From: Sphingomonas sp. SUN039
GTDB taxonomy: Bacteria > Pseudomonadota > Alphaproteobacteria > Sphingomonadales > Sphingomonadaceae
NCBI RefSeq assembly: GCF_024758725.1
Contig: NZ_CP096972.1
Span: 2,028,001 to 2,092,000 of the forward strand
Length of the DNA: 64,000 nucleotides
Direction of reading: 5' to 3'
In this document: positions 16,948-26,066 of the stretch, piece by piece
Layout: each line of letters opens with the position of its first letter
Numbering within the stretch: the first letter of the stretch is position 1
The notes under the pieces: generated by a model
What the model was told of the DNA's origin: nothing
What the model saw: the letters and a program-made list of their open reading frames with translations, nothing else
Databases searched by the model: none
Translations under genes and position numbers: made by a program

Positions 16948-17834
16948 TCATTGCGCTCACCGGCGCGACGGGGTTCCTCGGCGGACACGTCCTGCGCCGT
17001 GCGCGCGAGGCGGGCCACGAGGTCCGCGCCTTGGTCCGCAAGCCGCAGCCACCGTGTGAGGGCGTGGAGTGGATTGCGGGATCACTCGGCGATGCGGCAT
17101 CTTTGGCAACGCTCTGCGAAGGGACCGACGCCATCATCCATGTGGCCGGCGTAGTGAACGGCGATGCCGCGACCTTCGACCGCGCTAACCGGCTGGGCAC
17201 AGTGGGGATGCTCGCGGCGGCCACGGGCAAACGCTTCGTCCATGTCTCCTCGCTCGCCGCGCGCGAACCGCAGCTATCGAATTATGGTGCGTCGAAGCGC
17301 GCCGCCGAGGATGCCGTCGTGGCCTCCGCCCTCGACTGGCGCATCGTCCGCCCGCCAGCGATCTACGGTCCGGGCGATACCGACAATTTGCAACTGTTTC
17401 GTCTCGCCAAATGGGGGATCGTGCCGCTCCCGCCCAAGGGCCGCATGTCGGTGATCCATGCCGACGATATGGCGCGGCTGGTCGTGGCGCTGGTGGAAAG
17501 TGCCGAGCCCCACAGCTTTTACGAGGGCGATGACGGGCTGCCCGGCGGCTGGAGCCATGCCGACTTCGCCCGCGCCATAGGCTCGGCGGTGGGGCGCAAG
17601 GTCGCGACGATACCCCTGCCCCGCCCCCTCGTCCGCGCCGGAGCCGCGCTCGACGGGCTGCTGCGGCGGGGCAACGCCAAGCTCACGCCCGACCGCGCCG
17701 CCTATTTCTGCCATCCCGACTGGGTGATCGAGCCGGTCCGGCGCCCGCCCGCCGATCTCTGGACCCCGCAGATCGCGACGGCAGCAGGGCTGGCAGCGAC
17801 GGCGGCGTGGTATCGGGAGGCGGGGTGGCTATAG
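16944..17834 (+). CDS. NAD(P)-dependent epimerase/reductase, candidate ceramide-pathway reductase (CerR-like)
   Basis: 296 residues, atypical short-chain dehydrogenase. ALTGATGFLGGHVLRRA is the nucleotide-binding Rossmann motif; YGASKRAAED holds the Tyr-x3-Lys pair. In Caulobacter crescentus a related SDR (CerR) sits with acpR and spt and reduces the keto intermediate of ceramide synthesis. Here acp and spt lie 0.6 kb further on the same strand, separated only by one opposing gene, so this role is a good guess rather than shown. It is coupled to proB by a four-base overlap. Confidence 0.72.
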   Translation: MIIALTGATGFLGGHVLRRAREAGHEVRALVRKPQPPCEGVEWIAGSLGDAASLATLCEGTDAIIHVAGVVNGDAATFDRANRLGTVGMLAAATGKRFVHVSSLAAREPQLSNYGASKRAAEDAVVASALDWRIVRPPAIYGPGDTDNLQLFRLAKWGIVPLPPKGRMSVIHADDMARLVVALVESAEPHSFYEGDDGLPGGWSHADFARAIGSAVGRKVATIPLPRPLVRAGAALDGLLRRGNAKLTPDRAAYFCHPDWVIEPVRRPPADLWTPQIATAAGLAATAAWYREAGWL

Positions 17835-18347
17835 CAATCCGAGCCACTGCCCCACCGCCGCCGCCAAAGTCAGCACCAGTCCGACCAGAAACGCCCGGTA
17901 CGCAGCCCCCAAGTATTTGTACTTCTTGTGCTGGAGCACCTGCCCGTTCTGATAGATGTCGCGCAGCATCGTGCGGTAGATCGTCTCGGGGTCGCGCAAA
18001 CGGGTCAACACCTCGTCGGCAAATTCGTCCTCGCTGCGTGCGGTGTAATGGCCGAAGAACAGGATGTTCGGTGCCCCGCCCCCACCCTTGCCGCCGCCTA
18101 TCGACGGCATGATCGCGAAGACCGCAAGGCCCGCCGAGACAAATGCCGACAGCGCCAGTACGACAAGCGCGGGCGACACCGGCCCGCGCGCCGCCTGGTT
18201 CACCGAGATCGTGAAGACGACGAAGGTAGCCCCCATCAGGATCGACGCTTTCTGGTCGGCCATTTGCGACAGGCTCAACCCGATCTGCTGGCTGGTGCGG
18301 ACGAGATGGATGGCATCGGCGGGAAAGCTGCGCGGTGCATCGGTCAT
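17829..18347 (-). CDS. Pycsar effector-like membrane protein (PycTM / DUF5706 type)
   Basis: 172 residues. MADQKASILMGATFVVFTISVN (about residues 31-52) is the hallmark start of the PycTM effector domain, followed by a second helix PALVVLALSAFVSAGLAVFAI, a cytosolic loop (YRTMLRDIYQNGQVLQHKK), and a third hydrophobic helix at the C-terminus. In Pycsar anti-phage systems such proteins damage the membrane when a cyclic pyrimidine nucleotide is made. No pyrimidylate cyclase is encoded nearby, so it is either an orphan effector or has a housekeeping role. It converges with the SDR gene (six-base overlap) and diverges from acp. Confidence 0.7.
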   Translation of the reverse strand: MTDAPRSFPADAIHLVRTSQQIGLSLSQMADQKASILMGATFVVFTISVNQAARGPVSPALVVLALSAFVSAGLAVFAIMPSIGGGKGGGGAPNILFFGHYTARSEDEFADEVLTRLRDPETIYRTMLRDIYQNGQVLQHKKYKYLGAAYRAFLVGLVLTLAAAVGQWLGLL

Positions 18348-18451
18348 GGTCGGTTCCCCCCAGAGACAATCGGATTGCCCGAATGCTAGACCTGCCCGAC
18401 TCCCGCCGCAATCGCTTGGCAACGCCGCCCGCAAGCCGTTAAGGACCGCGA

Positions 18452-18694
18452 ATGACCGACCGCACCGCCATCTACGACACCGTCGCCGCCCAGATCGAAC
18501 CCTTCAACAAAAAGGGGGTGGCGCTGACCGAAGCGACGACATTCCAGAACGACCTCGAATGGGATTCGTTGACGGTCATGGATTTCGTGGCCGCGATCGA
18601 AGACGAATTCGACATCATGATCACGATGAACATGCAGGCGGAAATCGAAACGGTGGGCCAGCTTGTCGATGCGGTCGAGAAGCTGAAGAAGTGA
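18452..18694 (+). CDS. Acyl carrier protein dedicated to sphingolipid synthesis
   Basis: 80 residues, acidic. NDLEWDSLTVMDFVAAIEDEF contains the DSL(T) motif whose Ser receives 4'-phosphopantetheine. It sits directly before the serine palmitoyltransferase gene and overlaps it by four bases, as AcpR does in Caulobacter, so it probably presents the fatty acyl chain to that enzyme. AAGGA lies just before the ATG. Confidence 0.88.
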   Translation: MTDRTAIYDTVAAQIEPFNKKGVALTEATTFQNDLEWDSLTVMDFVAAIEDEFDIMITMNMQAEIETVGQLVDAVEKLKK

Positions 18695-19893
18695 CCGATC
18701 TCTTCTCGAAGTTCGACCCGCTGATCGCGGAGCGCGAGGCCTTGGCCGCAACGGGTGTGCGCGATCCGTTCGGGATCGTGATGGACGAGATCAAGGGGCC
18801 GACGACCGCGATCATCCGGGGCCGCGAGACGATCCTGGTCGGCACCTACAACTATATGGGCATGACCTTCGATCCCGACGTCATCGCGGCGGCCAAGACC
18901 GCGCTCGATGAATACGGAACGGGCACCAACGGCAGCCGCGTGCTCAACGGCACCTATAAAGACCATCGCGACGTCGAAGAGGCGCTGAAGGAATTCTACG
19001 ACACCAAGCACGCGATGGTGTTTTCAACGGGCTATCAGGCCAATCTCGGCTTCGTGTCGGCGATTGCGGGGCGGGGCGATTACATCGTCCTCGATGCCGA
19101 CAGCCATGCGTCGATCTATGACGGCTGCGCGATGGGCAATGCCGAAGTCGTGCGCTTTCGCCACAACAGCGTCGAAGACCTCGACAAAAGGCTCGGCCGC
19201 ATTCCGCCCGAGGCACACAAGCTGGTCATCCTCGAAGGCGTTTATTCGATGGTCGGCGACATCGCGCCGCTGGTCGAAATGGTCGCGGTCGCCAAGAAGC
19301 ACGGCGCGATGATCATGTCGGACGAAGCGCATTCGATGGGCTTTTACGGCCCCAACGGGCGCGGCGTGTACGAGGAGCTGGGGCTGGAGGACGATATCGA
19401 CTTCGTCGTCGGCACCTTCTCGAAAAGCGTCGGCACGGTCGGCGGCTTCGTCGTGTCGAACCATCCCAAGTTCGAGGTGCTGCGCTTCGTGTCGCGGCCG
19501 TACATCTTCACCGCGTCGCTGCCGCCCAGCGTCGTCGCGGCTGCCGCTTGCTCGATCCGCAAGCTGCGCTTCGCACACAACAAGCGCGCGCATCTGTGGG
19601 AAAACACCCGCACGGTCCATGCGGGCCTGCGCGCGATGGGCTATACGCTCGGCACCGAAACGGCGCAGTCGGCGATTATTGCGGTGATGCTGCCCGACCA
19701 GCAACAGGCGGTCGTTACCTGGGAAGCGCTGCTCGACGCGGGCGTTTATGTGAACGTAGCGCGCCCCCCTGCGACGCCCAACGGCATGTTCCTGCTGCGC
19801 TGCTCGCTGTCGGCGGAACATACACCCGAACAGGTCAAGTCCATTCTGGCAGCGTTCAAAGCGGCAGGACAGGCATCGGGCGCGATCAGCTGA
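18691..19893 (+). CDS. spt: Serine palmitoyltransferase
   Basis: 400 residues from a GTG overlapping the acp stop. It belongs to the alpha-oxoamine synthases: GTGTNGSRVLNGTYKDH, DADSHASIYDGC, SDEAHSMGFYGPNGRG, and GTFSKSVGTVGGF with the Lys that binds pyridoxal phosphate. The sequence follows closely the soluble Sphingomonas paucimobilis enzyme as I remember it. It condenses serine with a C16 acyl group to 3-ketosphinganine, the first step to the sphingolipids that replace or accompany lipopolysaccharide in sphingomonads. The acp pair and the nearby SDR support the pathway. Confidence 0.94.
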   Translation: MTDLFSKFDPLIAEREALAATGVRDPFGIVMDEIKGPTTAIIRGRETILVGTYNYMGMTFDPDVIAAAKTALDEYGTGTNGSRVLNGTYKDHRDVEEALKEFYDTKHAMVFSTGYQANLGFVSAIAGRGDYIVLDADSHASIYDGCAMGNAEVVRFRHNSVEDLDKRLGRIPPEAHKLVILEGVYSMVGDIAPLVEMVAVAKKHGAMIMSDEAHSMGFYGPNGRGVYEELGLEDDIDFVVGTFSKSVGTVGGFVVSNHPKFEVLRFVSRPYIFTASLPPSVVAAAACSIRKLRFAHNKRAHLWENTRTVHAGLRAMGYTLGTETAQSAIIAVMLPDQQQAVVTWEALLDAGVYVNVARPPATPNGMFLLRCSLSAEHTPEQVKSILAAFKAAGQASGAIS

Positions 19894-19933
19894 CTCTATC
19901 GCCGCACGTCGGCAGGCGTTACACTCGTTGGTG

Positions 19934-21901
19934 ATGCGGGACGAGGCGGTAGTGGAAACCGGGCGTTGGCGCTCGTGGTTGTGGCTGGCTCTCGCGGCCA
20001 GCGGCATGGCCGCGCTTATCGTTGCGCTCGTCCTGTGGCTCGCCAGCGCCAACCGCGCCCGCGACGCCGCACTCGACCTGCAATCGACCAGTTCGGAACG
20101 GATTATTCTTGCGGCCACCTTCGACGCGACCATGGCGCGCAGCGAGGCGGCGCTGGGTCGCTTCGTCATCAGCGGCGACCGTGCGCTCGGCACACTGTAT
20201 TCGGATAACTGGAACAATTCGGGCGTGCTGCTCGACCGGCTGGAAGCGGCAGCACGCGACGATGCGACACAGCAGGTCCGGGTTGCCGACCTTCGCAAGG
20301 CATGGAAGGCGCGTGGTGCCGAACTCGCCGAAACCGCGATCCGCACCAGCTATCGGCAGAACAGCGAGGCGCTGGCAACGTACTACCGCATCCGCACCTC
20401 GCCCGCGCTCGACCGGTTGAATGCGCTCACCGGAGCGGTCATCGGCCATGAGCGGGCGGTGCTCGGTCGCCGCACGACGGCTGCCGACGCGCGCACCGGC
20501 CGGTCGAACACCCTGACAACGATCGTGTCGGTCATCGGGATCGTGCTGGTGGCGGGTGCAGCGCTGCTCGCCTTCGTCGGCCTGCGCGCGGCGCAACGCC
20601 GACGTCGCGAAGAGGCACGCAGCGAAGAACTGGAGGAGGCGGTTGCCGAACGCACAGCCGAGCTCAGCGCTGCGAACGAACGCCTTGTCGACGAAATGGC
20701 AACCCGCGAAGCTGCCGAGGCGCGACTGCGGCAGGCGCAAAAGATGGATGCGGTGGGCCAGCTGACCGGCGGTATCGCGCATGATTTCAACAATATGCTT
20801 GCCGTTGTGCTCGGCGGGGTCGAACTCGCAAAACGCCGGATCGACGACGGCAAGGGCGATCCGGGGCGTTACCTCGACAGCGCGATGGAGGGGGCGAACC
20901 GTGCCGCAGCACTGACCAAGCGGCTGCTCGCCTTTGCCCGCGCCGAACCGTTGCTGCCGAGTGCAACCGATGCCGATGCGCTGATCGGGGGGATGTCCGA
21001 TTTGCTCGACCGGACGTTGGGTGAACGCATTGCGGTCCGGCACCTTGCCCGGGCGGGAGACTGGCCGATTTTCGCCGACCGCCACCAGCTCGAAAATGCA
21101 TTGCTCAACCTCGCGGTCAACGCCCGCGATGCGATGGAAGGCGGCGGGACGCTGACTGTCGCGACCGCGCAGGTAACCGTGGGAAGCAGCGAAATCGCCG
21201 AACTAGCCCCCGGCGACTATGTCCGGATCGCGGTCAGCGACACCGGGACGGGCATCGAGCGCGCGGTCCTCGACCGGATTTTCGAGCCGTTCTTCACCAC
21301 CAAGGAAACCGGCAAGGGTACCGGACTCGGGCTGAGTCAGGTGTTCGGCTATGCCCGCCAATCGAGCGGGACCGTAACGGTCGACTCGGTTGTCGGGACC
21401 GGCACGACGGTTTCGCTCTATCTGCCGCGCCATCTCGGCGAGGCCGGTGCCGCCGACGCGGACATTGCCGATATCGTGCACTGGCGGCCCGCCCGACCTG
21501 CCAAGATCCTCGTCGTCGAGGACGACCGCCGCGTCCTGACCGCAACGGTCGATGCCCTGCACGAACTCGGCCATGTGCCGGTCGCTTGCCTCGGTCCCGA
21601 CGACGCTGCGGCGCAGCTGCGCCGCCACCCCGACATCGACCTGCTGGTCTCCGACGTTCTCATGCCGGGGCAAACCGGCCCCGAGCTCGCCGCCGCGCTT
21701 CGGACGTTCCGCCCCGATCTGAAGGTCGTGTTCGTCACCGGCTTCACCGGCGACATTGCCAGCGCCAACGCCTTCGGACACGACCGGGTGCTGCGCAAAC
21801 CGTTCACGATCGGGACACTGGGGGTCGCCATCGACGCGACCCTGAGCGATGTGCCGACACGGGTGCCGACAAGGGCGCTGGAAACACGCGCCGCAGCTTG
21901 A
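19934..21901 (+). CDS. Hybrid sensor histidine kinase with C-terminal receiver
   Basis: About 655 residues. Two membrane helices (near residues 15-38 and 190-212) bracket a 150-residue helical periplasmic sensor. A coiled coil ([20 protein letters not shown]) leads to the H-box [19 protein letters not shown], then an ATPase domain with [14 protein letters not shown] (N box), DTGTGI and [11 protein letters not shown] (G boxes), and a receiver domain with [11 protein letters not shown] (phospho-acceptor Asp). It senses an unknown envelope signal and passes phosphate to its own receiver; no separate output regulator lies nearby. Possible starts are TTG 19928, GTG 19931 and ATG 19934; the last is used. 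Confidence 0.88.
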   Translation: MRDEAVVETGRWRSWLWLALAASGMAALIVALVLWLASANRARDAALDLQSTSSERIILAATFDATMARSEAALGRFVISGDRALGTLYSDNWNNSGVLLDRLEAAARDDATQQVRVADLRKAWKARGAELAETAIRTSYRQNSEALATYYRIRTSPALDRLNALTGAVIGHERAVLGRRTTAADARTGRSNTLTTIVSVIGIVLVAGAALLAFVGLRAAQRRRREEARSEELEEAVAERTAELSAANERLVDEMATREAAEARLRQAQKMDAVGQLTGGIAHDFNNMLAVVLGGVELAKRRIDDGKGDPGRYLDSAMEGANRAAALTKRLLAFARAEPLLPSATDADALIGGMSDLLDRTLGERIAVRHLARAGDWPIFADRHQLENALLNLAVNARDAMEGGGTLTVATAQVTVGSSEIAELAPGDYVRIAVSDTGTGIERAVLDRIFEPFFTTKETGKGTGLGLSQVFGYARQSSGTVTVDSVVGTGTTVSLYLPRHLGEAGAADADIADIVHWRPARPAKILVVEDDRRVLTATVDALHELGHVPVACLGPDDAAAQLRRHPDIDLLVSDVLMPGQTGPELAAALRTFRPDLKVVFVTGFTGDIASANAFGHDRVLRKPFTIGTLGVAIDATLSDVPTRVPTRALETRAAA

Positions 21902-21938
21902 TAGGGATGCCACCTGTGCTCCCGATACTCGGAACTGT

Positions 21939-23132
21939 GTGACCCTTTTTTCCTCCACCGACCGCTATCTGGCGCGCCTGATCCTTTTGCCGCTGGTCGG
22001 CTCGCTGGTCATCGCCGCGATGCTGCTGGTACTCGACCGGATGTTGCGCCTGTTCGATTTCGTGGCGTCCGAAGGTGGCCCCGTCAGCGTCGTTTGGCGG
22101 ATGCTTGCCAATTTGCTGCCCGAATATCTGTCGCTCGGCATTCCGATCGGTCTGCTGCTCGGCATCCTGCTGGCATTCCGGCGGCTGGCGATGTCTTCGG
22201 AACTCGATGTGCTTCAAGCCGTCGGGCAGGGGTATAACCGGATGCTGTTCGTCCCCTATCTTTACACCATCGCGCTGGCGGCGGTGAATCTGGGCATCGT
22301 CGGCTATGTCCAGCCCGTTGCGCGCTTTGCCTATGAGGAACTGCGCTTCGAACTGCGCTCGGGGGCGCTCGGCGCGTCGATCAAGGTCGGCGAGTTCAAC
22401 CGCCTCGGCAAGGACATGACCTTGCGGATCGACAAGAGCGCCGACGAGGGGCGTAACCTCTCGGGCATCTTCGTCATGGCACGGCAGGGCGGCGGGAAAT
22501 CGCTGTCGGTTGCGGCCGAGCGGGGCCAGTTCCTTGCCACCGACGACAAGGACGTCATCATCCTGCGTCTTTCGAACGGCACGCTGGTGCACGACCAGCC
22601 GGGCTTTCGCGCACCCCGCGTCCTGACCTTCACCGCGCACGACCTGCCGATCGACCTCCCCAAAATGGAGGCGTTCCGCAAGCGCGGCGAGAAGGAAACC
22701 GAGATGACGTTGCCGCAACTCGTCGAAACCGGCGGCAACACCGCGATCCCGGTCGCGCTTCGCAACGAGGCGCGGTCGAATTTCCACTATCGCATCGCCG
22801 AAGTGATGATGATGTTCCTGCTGCCGCTGCTCGCCATTGCGCTGGCGGTGCCGCCCAAGCGCTCGACGTCGGCGCTCGGCGTGTTCGTGTCCATCGTAAT
22901 GGTCGTCACCTACCACAAGATCAATGAATATGCGCAAGGTCTGGGCGGCGCGCTGGGCGTGGTCGATCCGTTCGTGGCGCTCTGGGTGCCGTTCGCGCTG
23001 TTCGCCGGCCTGATCCTGTGGATGTATTACACGATTGCGTTCGTCCCCGGGGGCCAGCCGATCGGCGCGCTCGACCGGGTTGCGGGCAAAGCCATAAAGG
23101 CAGTCCGCAACCTGTTCGCGAAGAAGAACTGA
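21939..23132 (+). CDS. lptF: LPS export ABC transporter permease LptF
   Basis: 397 residues from GTG. It has the family layout of three N-terminal helices (LARLILLPLVGSLVIAAMLL, LSLGIPIGLLLGILLAF with the conserved SSELDVLQAVGQG coupling segment), a periplasmic beta-jellyroll (about 120-300), and three C-terminal helices (RIAEVMMMFLLPLLAIALA). With LptG and the ATPase LptB it pulls lipopolysaccharide or equivalent glycolipid from the inner membrane. lptG follows after two bases, the normal pairing. In sphingomonads the cargo may include glycosphingolipid (inference). Confidence 0.9.
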   Translation: MTLFSSTDRYLARLILLPLVGSLVIAAMLLVLDRMLRLFDFVASEGGPVSVVWRMLANLLPEYLSLGIPIGLLLGILLAFRRLAMSSELDVLQAVGQGYNRMLFVPYLYTIALAAVNLGIVGYVQPVARFAYEELRFELRSGALGASIKVGEFNRLGKDMTLRIDKSADEGRNLSGIFVMARQGGGKSLSVAAERGQFLATDDKDVIILRLSNGTLVHDQPGFRAPRVLTFTAHDLPIDLPKMEAFRKRGEKETEMTLPQLVETGGNTAIPVALRNEARSNFHYRIAEVMMMFLLPLLAIALAVPPKRSTSALGVFVSIVMVVTYHKINEYAQGLGGALGVVDPFVALWVPFALFAGLILWMYYTIAFVPGGQPIGALDRVAGKAIKAVRNLFAKKN

Positions 23133-23134
23133 CC

Positions 23135-24226
23135 GTGCCCGATTTCTTCCCTTCGCGCACCGTCACCATCTACATGGCCAAGCTGTTCCTGACGCGCAGC
23201 TTCGCCGTGCTGGCGCTGCTCGTGCTGGTGCTGCAGGCGCTCGACCTGCTCGGGGAGAGCGACAAGATTCTGGCGCATCCCGGCAACGGACAGGCGCAGA
23301 TCCTGCAATATATCTCGCTGCGTGCGCCCGGCATCATCCAGCGGTTCCTGCCGTTCTCGGTCCTGCTCGGCACGCTGATCGCGTTCATGCAGCTGAACCA
23401 GAACAGCGAGGTCATTGCGATGAAGGCCGCCGGCCTCTCCGCGCATCAGGTGCTGGCCCCGTTCATGGTGGCCAGCCTGTTCGTCGCCGTCGTCGCTTTC
23501 GTGTTCAACGAGCGCATTGTTTCGCGGGCCTCGGCGACGCTGTCGAAATGGGAGGCGGTCGAATTCGGGCCGATCCCCGACGCGCGCGGCGGCGTGACCA
23601 ACGTCTGGGTCCGCGACGGCGACGACCTGATCCATGCCGATATTGCCAACGGGCGTGGCGCGGGGACGCGACTGACCAACGTGTCGGTGTACGACCGGTC
23701 GGGCGGTGTCCTGAAATCGCTGGTCGAGGCCGACAGCGCCAAACCGATGGCGGGTGGCTGGGAACTCGACAACACGCGCGTGTTCGACGTGGCGGCGGGA
23801 ACGCGCAAAGCGCTCGGCACGGTCCGCGTCGCGCAAGGGGTGCGTCCCGACCAGTTCACCCTGTCGTCGGTCGACCCGCTGGGGCTCTCCTATACCGAAC
23901 TGGGTACCGCTATCGACGACCTCGACATCGCAGGGCGACCGACGGCATCGTTAAAGGCCAATTTGCTGCACAAGATATCGGGTCCGCTGTCGACCGTCCT
24001 CATGCCGCTGCTGGCAGCCGTCGCCGCCTTCGGGCTCGCGCGCTCGGGAAAGCTGTTCGTGCGCGCCGTCATCGGCATGGCGCTGGGCTTTGCCTATTTC
24101 GTTGCCGACAATTTCGGGCTGGCGATGGGCAATCTCGGTGCCTATCCGCCGTTGCTGGCCGCATGGGGACCGTTCGTGCTGTTCCTCGCGCTCGGTGAGG
24201 CCGTGCTGATCCGCACGGAGGAATAG
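23135..24226 (+). CDS. lptG: LPS export ABC transporter permease LptG
   Basis: 363 residues from GTG, two bases after lptF. LFLTRSFAVLALLVLVLQALDLL, FLPFSVLLGTLIAFMQLNQNSE with the VIAMKAAGLS coupling helix, a periplasmic beta-rich domain, and C-terminal helices with FGLARSGKLF match LptG. It partners LptF in the LptB2FG exporter. The stop lies one base from the stop of the opposing vapC gene, so there is no room for a separate terminator between the two. Confidence 0.92.
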   Translation: MPDFFPSRTVTIYMAKLFLTRSFAVLALLVLVLQALDLLGESDKILAHPGNGQAQILQYISLRAPGIIQRFLPFSVLLGTLIAFMQLNQNSEVIAMKAAGLSAHQVLAPFMVASLFVAVVAFVFNERIVSRASATLSKWEAVEFGPIPDARGGVTNVWVRDGDDLIHADIANGRGAGTRLTNVSVYDRSGGVLKSLVEADSAKPMAGGWELDNTRVFDVAAGTRKALGTVRVAQGVRPDQFTLSSVDPLGLSYTELGTAIDDLDIAGRPTASLKANLLHKISGPLSTVLMPLLAAVAAFGLARSGKLFVRAVIGMALGFAYFVADNFGLAMGNLGAYPPLLAAWGPFVLFLALGEAVLIRTEE

Positions 24227-24227
24227 G

Positions 24228-24659
24228 CTAACCGATTATCGTCAGATGCTGCGAGCCTTCGGCCACAGCATTGATGTTCAACCGTCGATCCAGCGTCGCC
24301 AATCGACCGCCGTGATGTCGGGCCAAGGCGAGCAAATATGTATCGGTCATGTGGCGGTGCGACGGAATCTTGAGGACGTCGCAAAAGGCCCGATCAAGCA
24401 ACGACCCGCTCGCCGGCCAGAATTCATGCGCCGATTGCGAAGTAAAATGGTCGAGCAAATCGATGGCATCGGCAACCGACACCGGATTTGTGTAGCCCGG
24501 CTGGGTTGCAATCCGCAGATACCCGTTTTGGGTGATGGGACAGGTGGCCCATCCGTCGAACCTCGCATCGGCGAACCAGTCCTGAGCCCGCTCGTGGTCG
24601 ATGTGCATCGGGTCGAGAAGCGCAAGCAGGACGTTAACGTCGAGCAAGGCCCGACTCAT
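24228..24659 (-). CDS. vapC: PIN-domain toxin of a VapBC-type system
   Basis: 143 residues. LLDVNVLLALLDPMHIDHERA provides the first PIN acid (Asp8 in LLDVNVLL), ITQNGYLRI is typical of this VapC subgroup, and MTDTYLLALARHHGGRLATLDRR gives the other acidic residues around a magnesium site. VapC proteins are RNases that cleave tRNA or rRNA. The ATG overlaps the antitoxin stop (ATGA), so toxin translation depends on antitoxin translation. Confidence 0.88.
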   Translation of the reverse strand: MSRALLDVNVLLALLDPMHIDHERAQDWFADARFDGWATCPITQNGYLRIATQPGYTNPVSVADAIDLLDHFTSQSAHEFWPASGSLLDRAFCDVLKIPSHRHMTDTYLLALARHHGGRLATLDRRLNINAVAEGSQHLTIIG

Positions 24660-24886
24660 TCCACTTCATCTCGCAGGCGATTGACGAGCGCCAGTGTCGC
24701 GCGTCCGGCACCGGGCCGGACGGGCATCAGCTTGATGCCATTACGAAACTGCGCGGTTTGCGGCTCGGGTGCCATTCCCTTCCGGGCAAAATCGGAAAGA
24801 ACCTGACCGATTGTACGGCGATCGGCCTCAGCTACCGACTTCGCCACTTCAAGAACATCGTCATCGATTGAGACTGTCGTTCGCAT
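24656..24886 (-). CDS. vapB: Antitoxin of the VapBC pair (ribbon-helix-helix)
   Basis: 76 residues from ATG 24886. MRTTVSIDDDVLEVAKSVAE and RRTIGQVLSDFARKG form the beta strand and two helices of a ribbon-helix-helix DNA-binding domain; the C-terminal part should cover the toxin active site. An in-frame GTG at 24901 would add five residues encoded by the tandem repeat. The repeats directly upstream are a plausible operator for autorepression. Confidence 0.82.
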   Translation of the reverse strand: MRTTVSIDDDVLEVAKSVAEADRRTIGQVLSDFARKGMAPEPQTAQFRNGIKLMPVRPGAGRATLALVNRLRDEVE

Positions 24887-24890
24887 GACA

Positions 24891-24914
24891 TCACGCATCA
24901 CGCATCACGCATCA
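24891..24914. repeat. Tandem heptamer repeat in the vapBC promoter
   Basis: Three copies of TCACGCA in a row plus TCA cover the last bases before the vapB start. On the minus strand a TTGACA box (24922-24917) lies immediately upstream, so the repeats fill the space between the -35 box and the coding region. They may be operator half-sites for the antitoxin; a seven-base unit is also prone to slippage. Confidence 0.55.
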
Positions 24915-24930
24915 AATGTCAATATCGATG

Positions 24931-26043
24931 CTAACGTCGGCCCTTCGTGCTGGCCGCCAGTCGTCCCACCAAGCCCGGCAACCCCGCATAGCTGCCCTTG
25001 TGATAGGGCGACTCTGCATCAAGTGCCGCCGTCAGCCGACGATGTGCCTCGCCCAGCGCATGATAGGGCAGGCTCGGCATCAGGTGATGCAGCGCATGGT
25101 AGCGCAAGCCGACGGGGGCCCAGAGCGCGGGCAACAGCGCGGGCGGCGGTACGTTGACCGTGTCGAGATACTGCGCCGTCACCGTCATCGGCTCGCCATC
25201 GTTCTCCCACAGATGGGCGACCAGCGTGCGAACCTGGTTCAGCACCGCAACGCCCGACGCGATGGCAAGCACGACCCCGAATGTCGCCAGCGGCATCGTG
25301 CCGGTCGCAACCAGCGCGAGCAGCGTAATCGCCCAGAGGCTGCACGCAATTTCGAGCCGCACCCACAAGCTCCGCGCCTCGCCCTCGGCCGGACGACGGC
25401 GGAACGCAGGATTGATCGCCAGTCCCGAATAGCGCGCCACCACCGCCGCGCGCAGCGGTGGAATGACGAGCGACAGGGGGCTCAGCACCGCATAGCGCAG
25501 CAACAGCCCGACCGGCGCGAGGGCTGCAACAGCGACGAACACCGGCAAGGTCCATGGCTTCATCAGCGCGAGCGGCAGATATTCGGGATCGTCGACCGTG
25601 CCGTAACGCACCCGGGTATGGTGCAGGTTGTGGACGCCCTCATACATGAATGAGGGGATCAGCAACGGCACCCCGATGACGAGGTTATAGCCGAGGCGAA
25701 ATCCGGGCAGCGCACTGTGCTTGATATGGGTGACTTCGTGGATGAAGCTCATCGCCCGGTACAGCGCAAGCACCGCCAGGATGCCCGCCATCACGGCCCA
25801 GCCCCCGCCCAGCACGACCGCGCCATAAAGCGCCGCATAGCCAACAACCGCCGATCCCAGGAAATCCGCCCAGTAAACTACGGGCTTTGCCACCTGCAGG
25901 TCGCGCGCGATTTCCGCCGCCGTCCGCAGCATCGCCGTATCGTCGGGCAGGCGCAGACGCGCCGCCCGTGCGCTGGCGAGCGTGTCAGGGGCATCAATTG
26001 CCCTGTCGAGGATCGTTGCATTGTCCATGGATTTCACTGTCAT
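24931..26043 (-). CDS. Membrane fatty acid desaturase
   Basis: About 370 residues. Three histidine boxes are seen: FIHEVTHIKH, YEGVHNLHHTRVRYG, and LRYHALHHLMPSLPYHALGE. Several long hydrophobic segments (for instance AVMAGILAVLALYRAMSF) place it in the membrane. It would insert a double bond or oxygen into an acyl chain using a di-iron centre. The start is uncertain: ATG at 26043 (MTVKSMDNAT) is used; ATG 26028 and 26067 are in frame. The gene diverges from an acyltransferase-like gene, and the gap has two TGGCA palindromes. Confidence 0.82.
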   Translation of the reverse strand: MTVKSMDNATILDRAIDAPDTLASARAARLRLPDDTAMLRTAAEIARDLQVAKPVVYWADFLGSAVVGYAALYGAVVLGGGWAVMAGILAVLALYRAMSFIHEVTHIKHSALPGFRLGYNLVIGVPLLIPSFMYEGVHNLHHTRVRYGTVDDPEYLPLALMKPWTLPVFVAVAALAPVGLLLRYAVLSPLSLVIPPLRAAVVARYSGLAINPAFRRRPAEGEARSLWVRLEIACSLWAITLLALVATGTMPLATFGVVLAIASGVAVLNQVRTLVAHLWENDGEPMTVTAQYLDTVNVPPPALLPALWAPVGLRYHALHHLMPSLPYHALGEAHRRLTAALDAESPYHKGSYAGLPGLVGRLAASTKGRR

Positions 26044-26066
26044 GCCCTGAAATAGTGGCTGTGGCA

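Noticed and set aside
24891-24914. Short regular repeats that could be a CRISPR
   Set aside because: Seven-base units in direct tandem without spacers; a promoter repeat, not an array.
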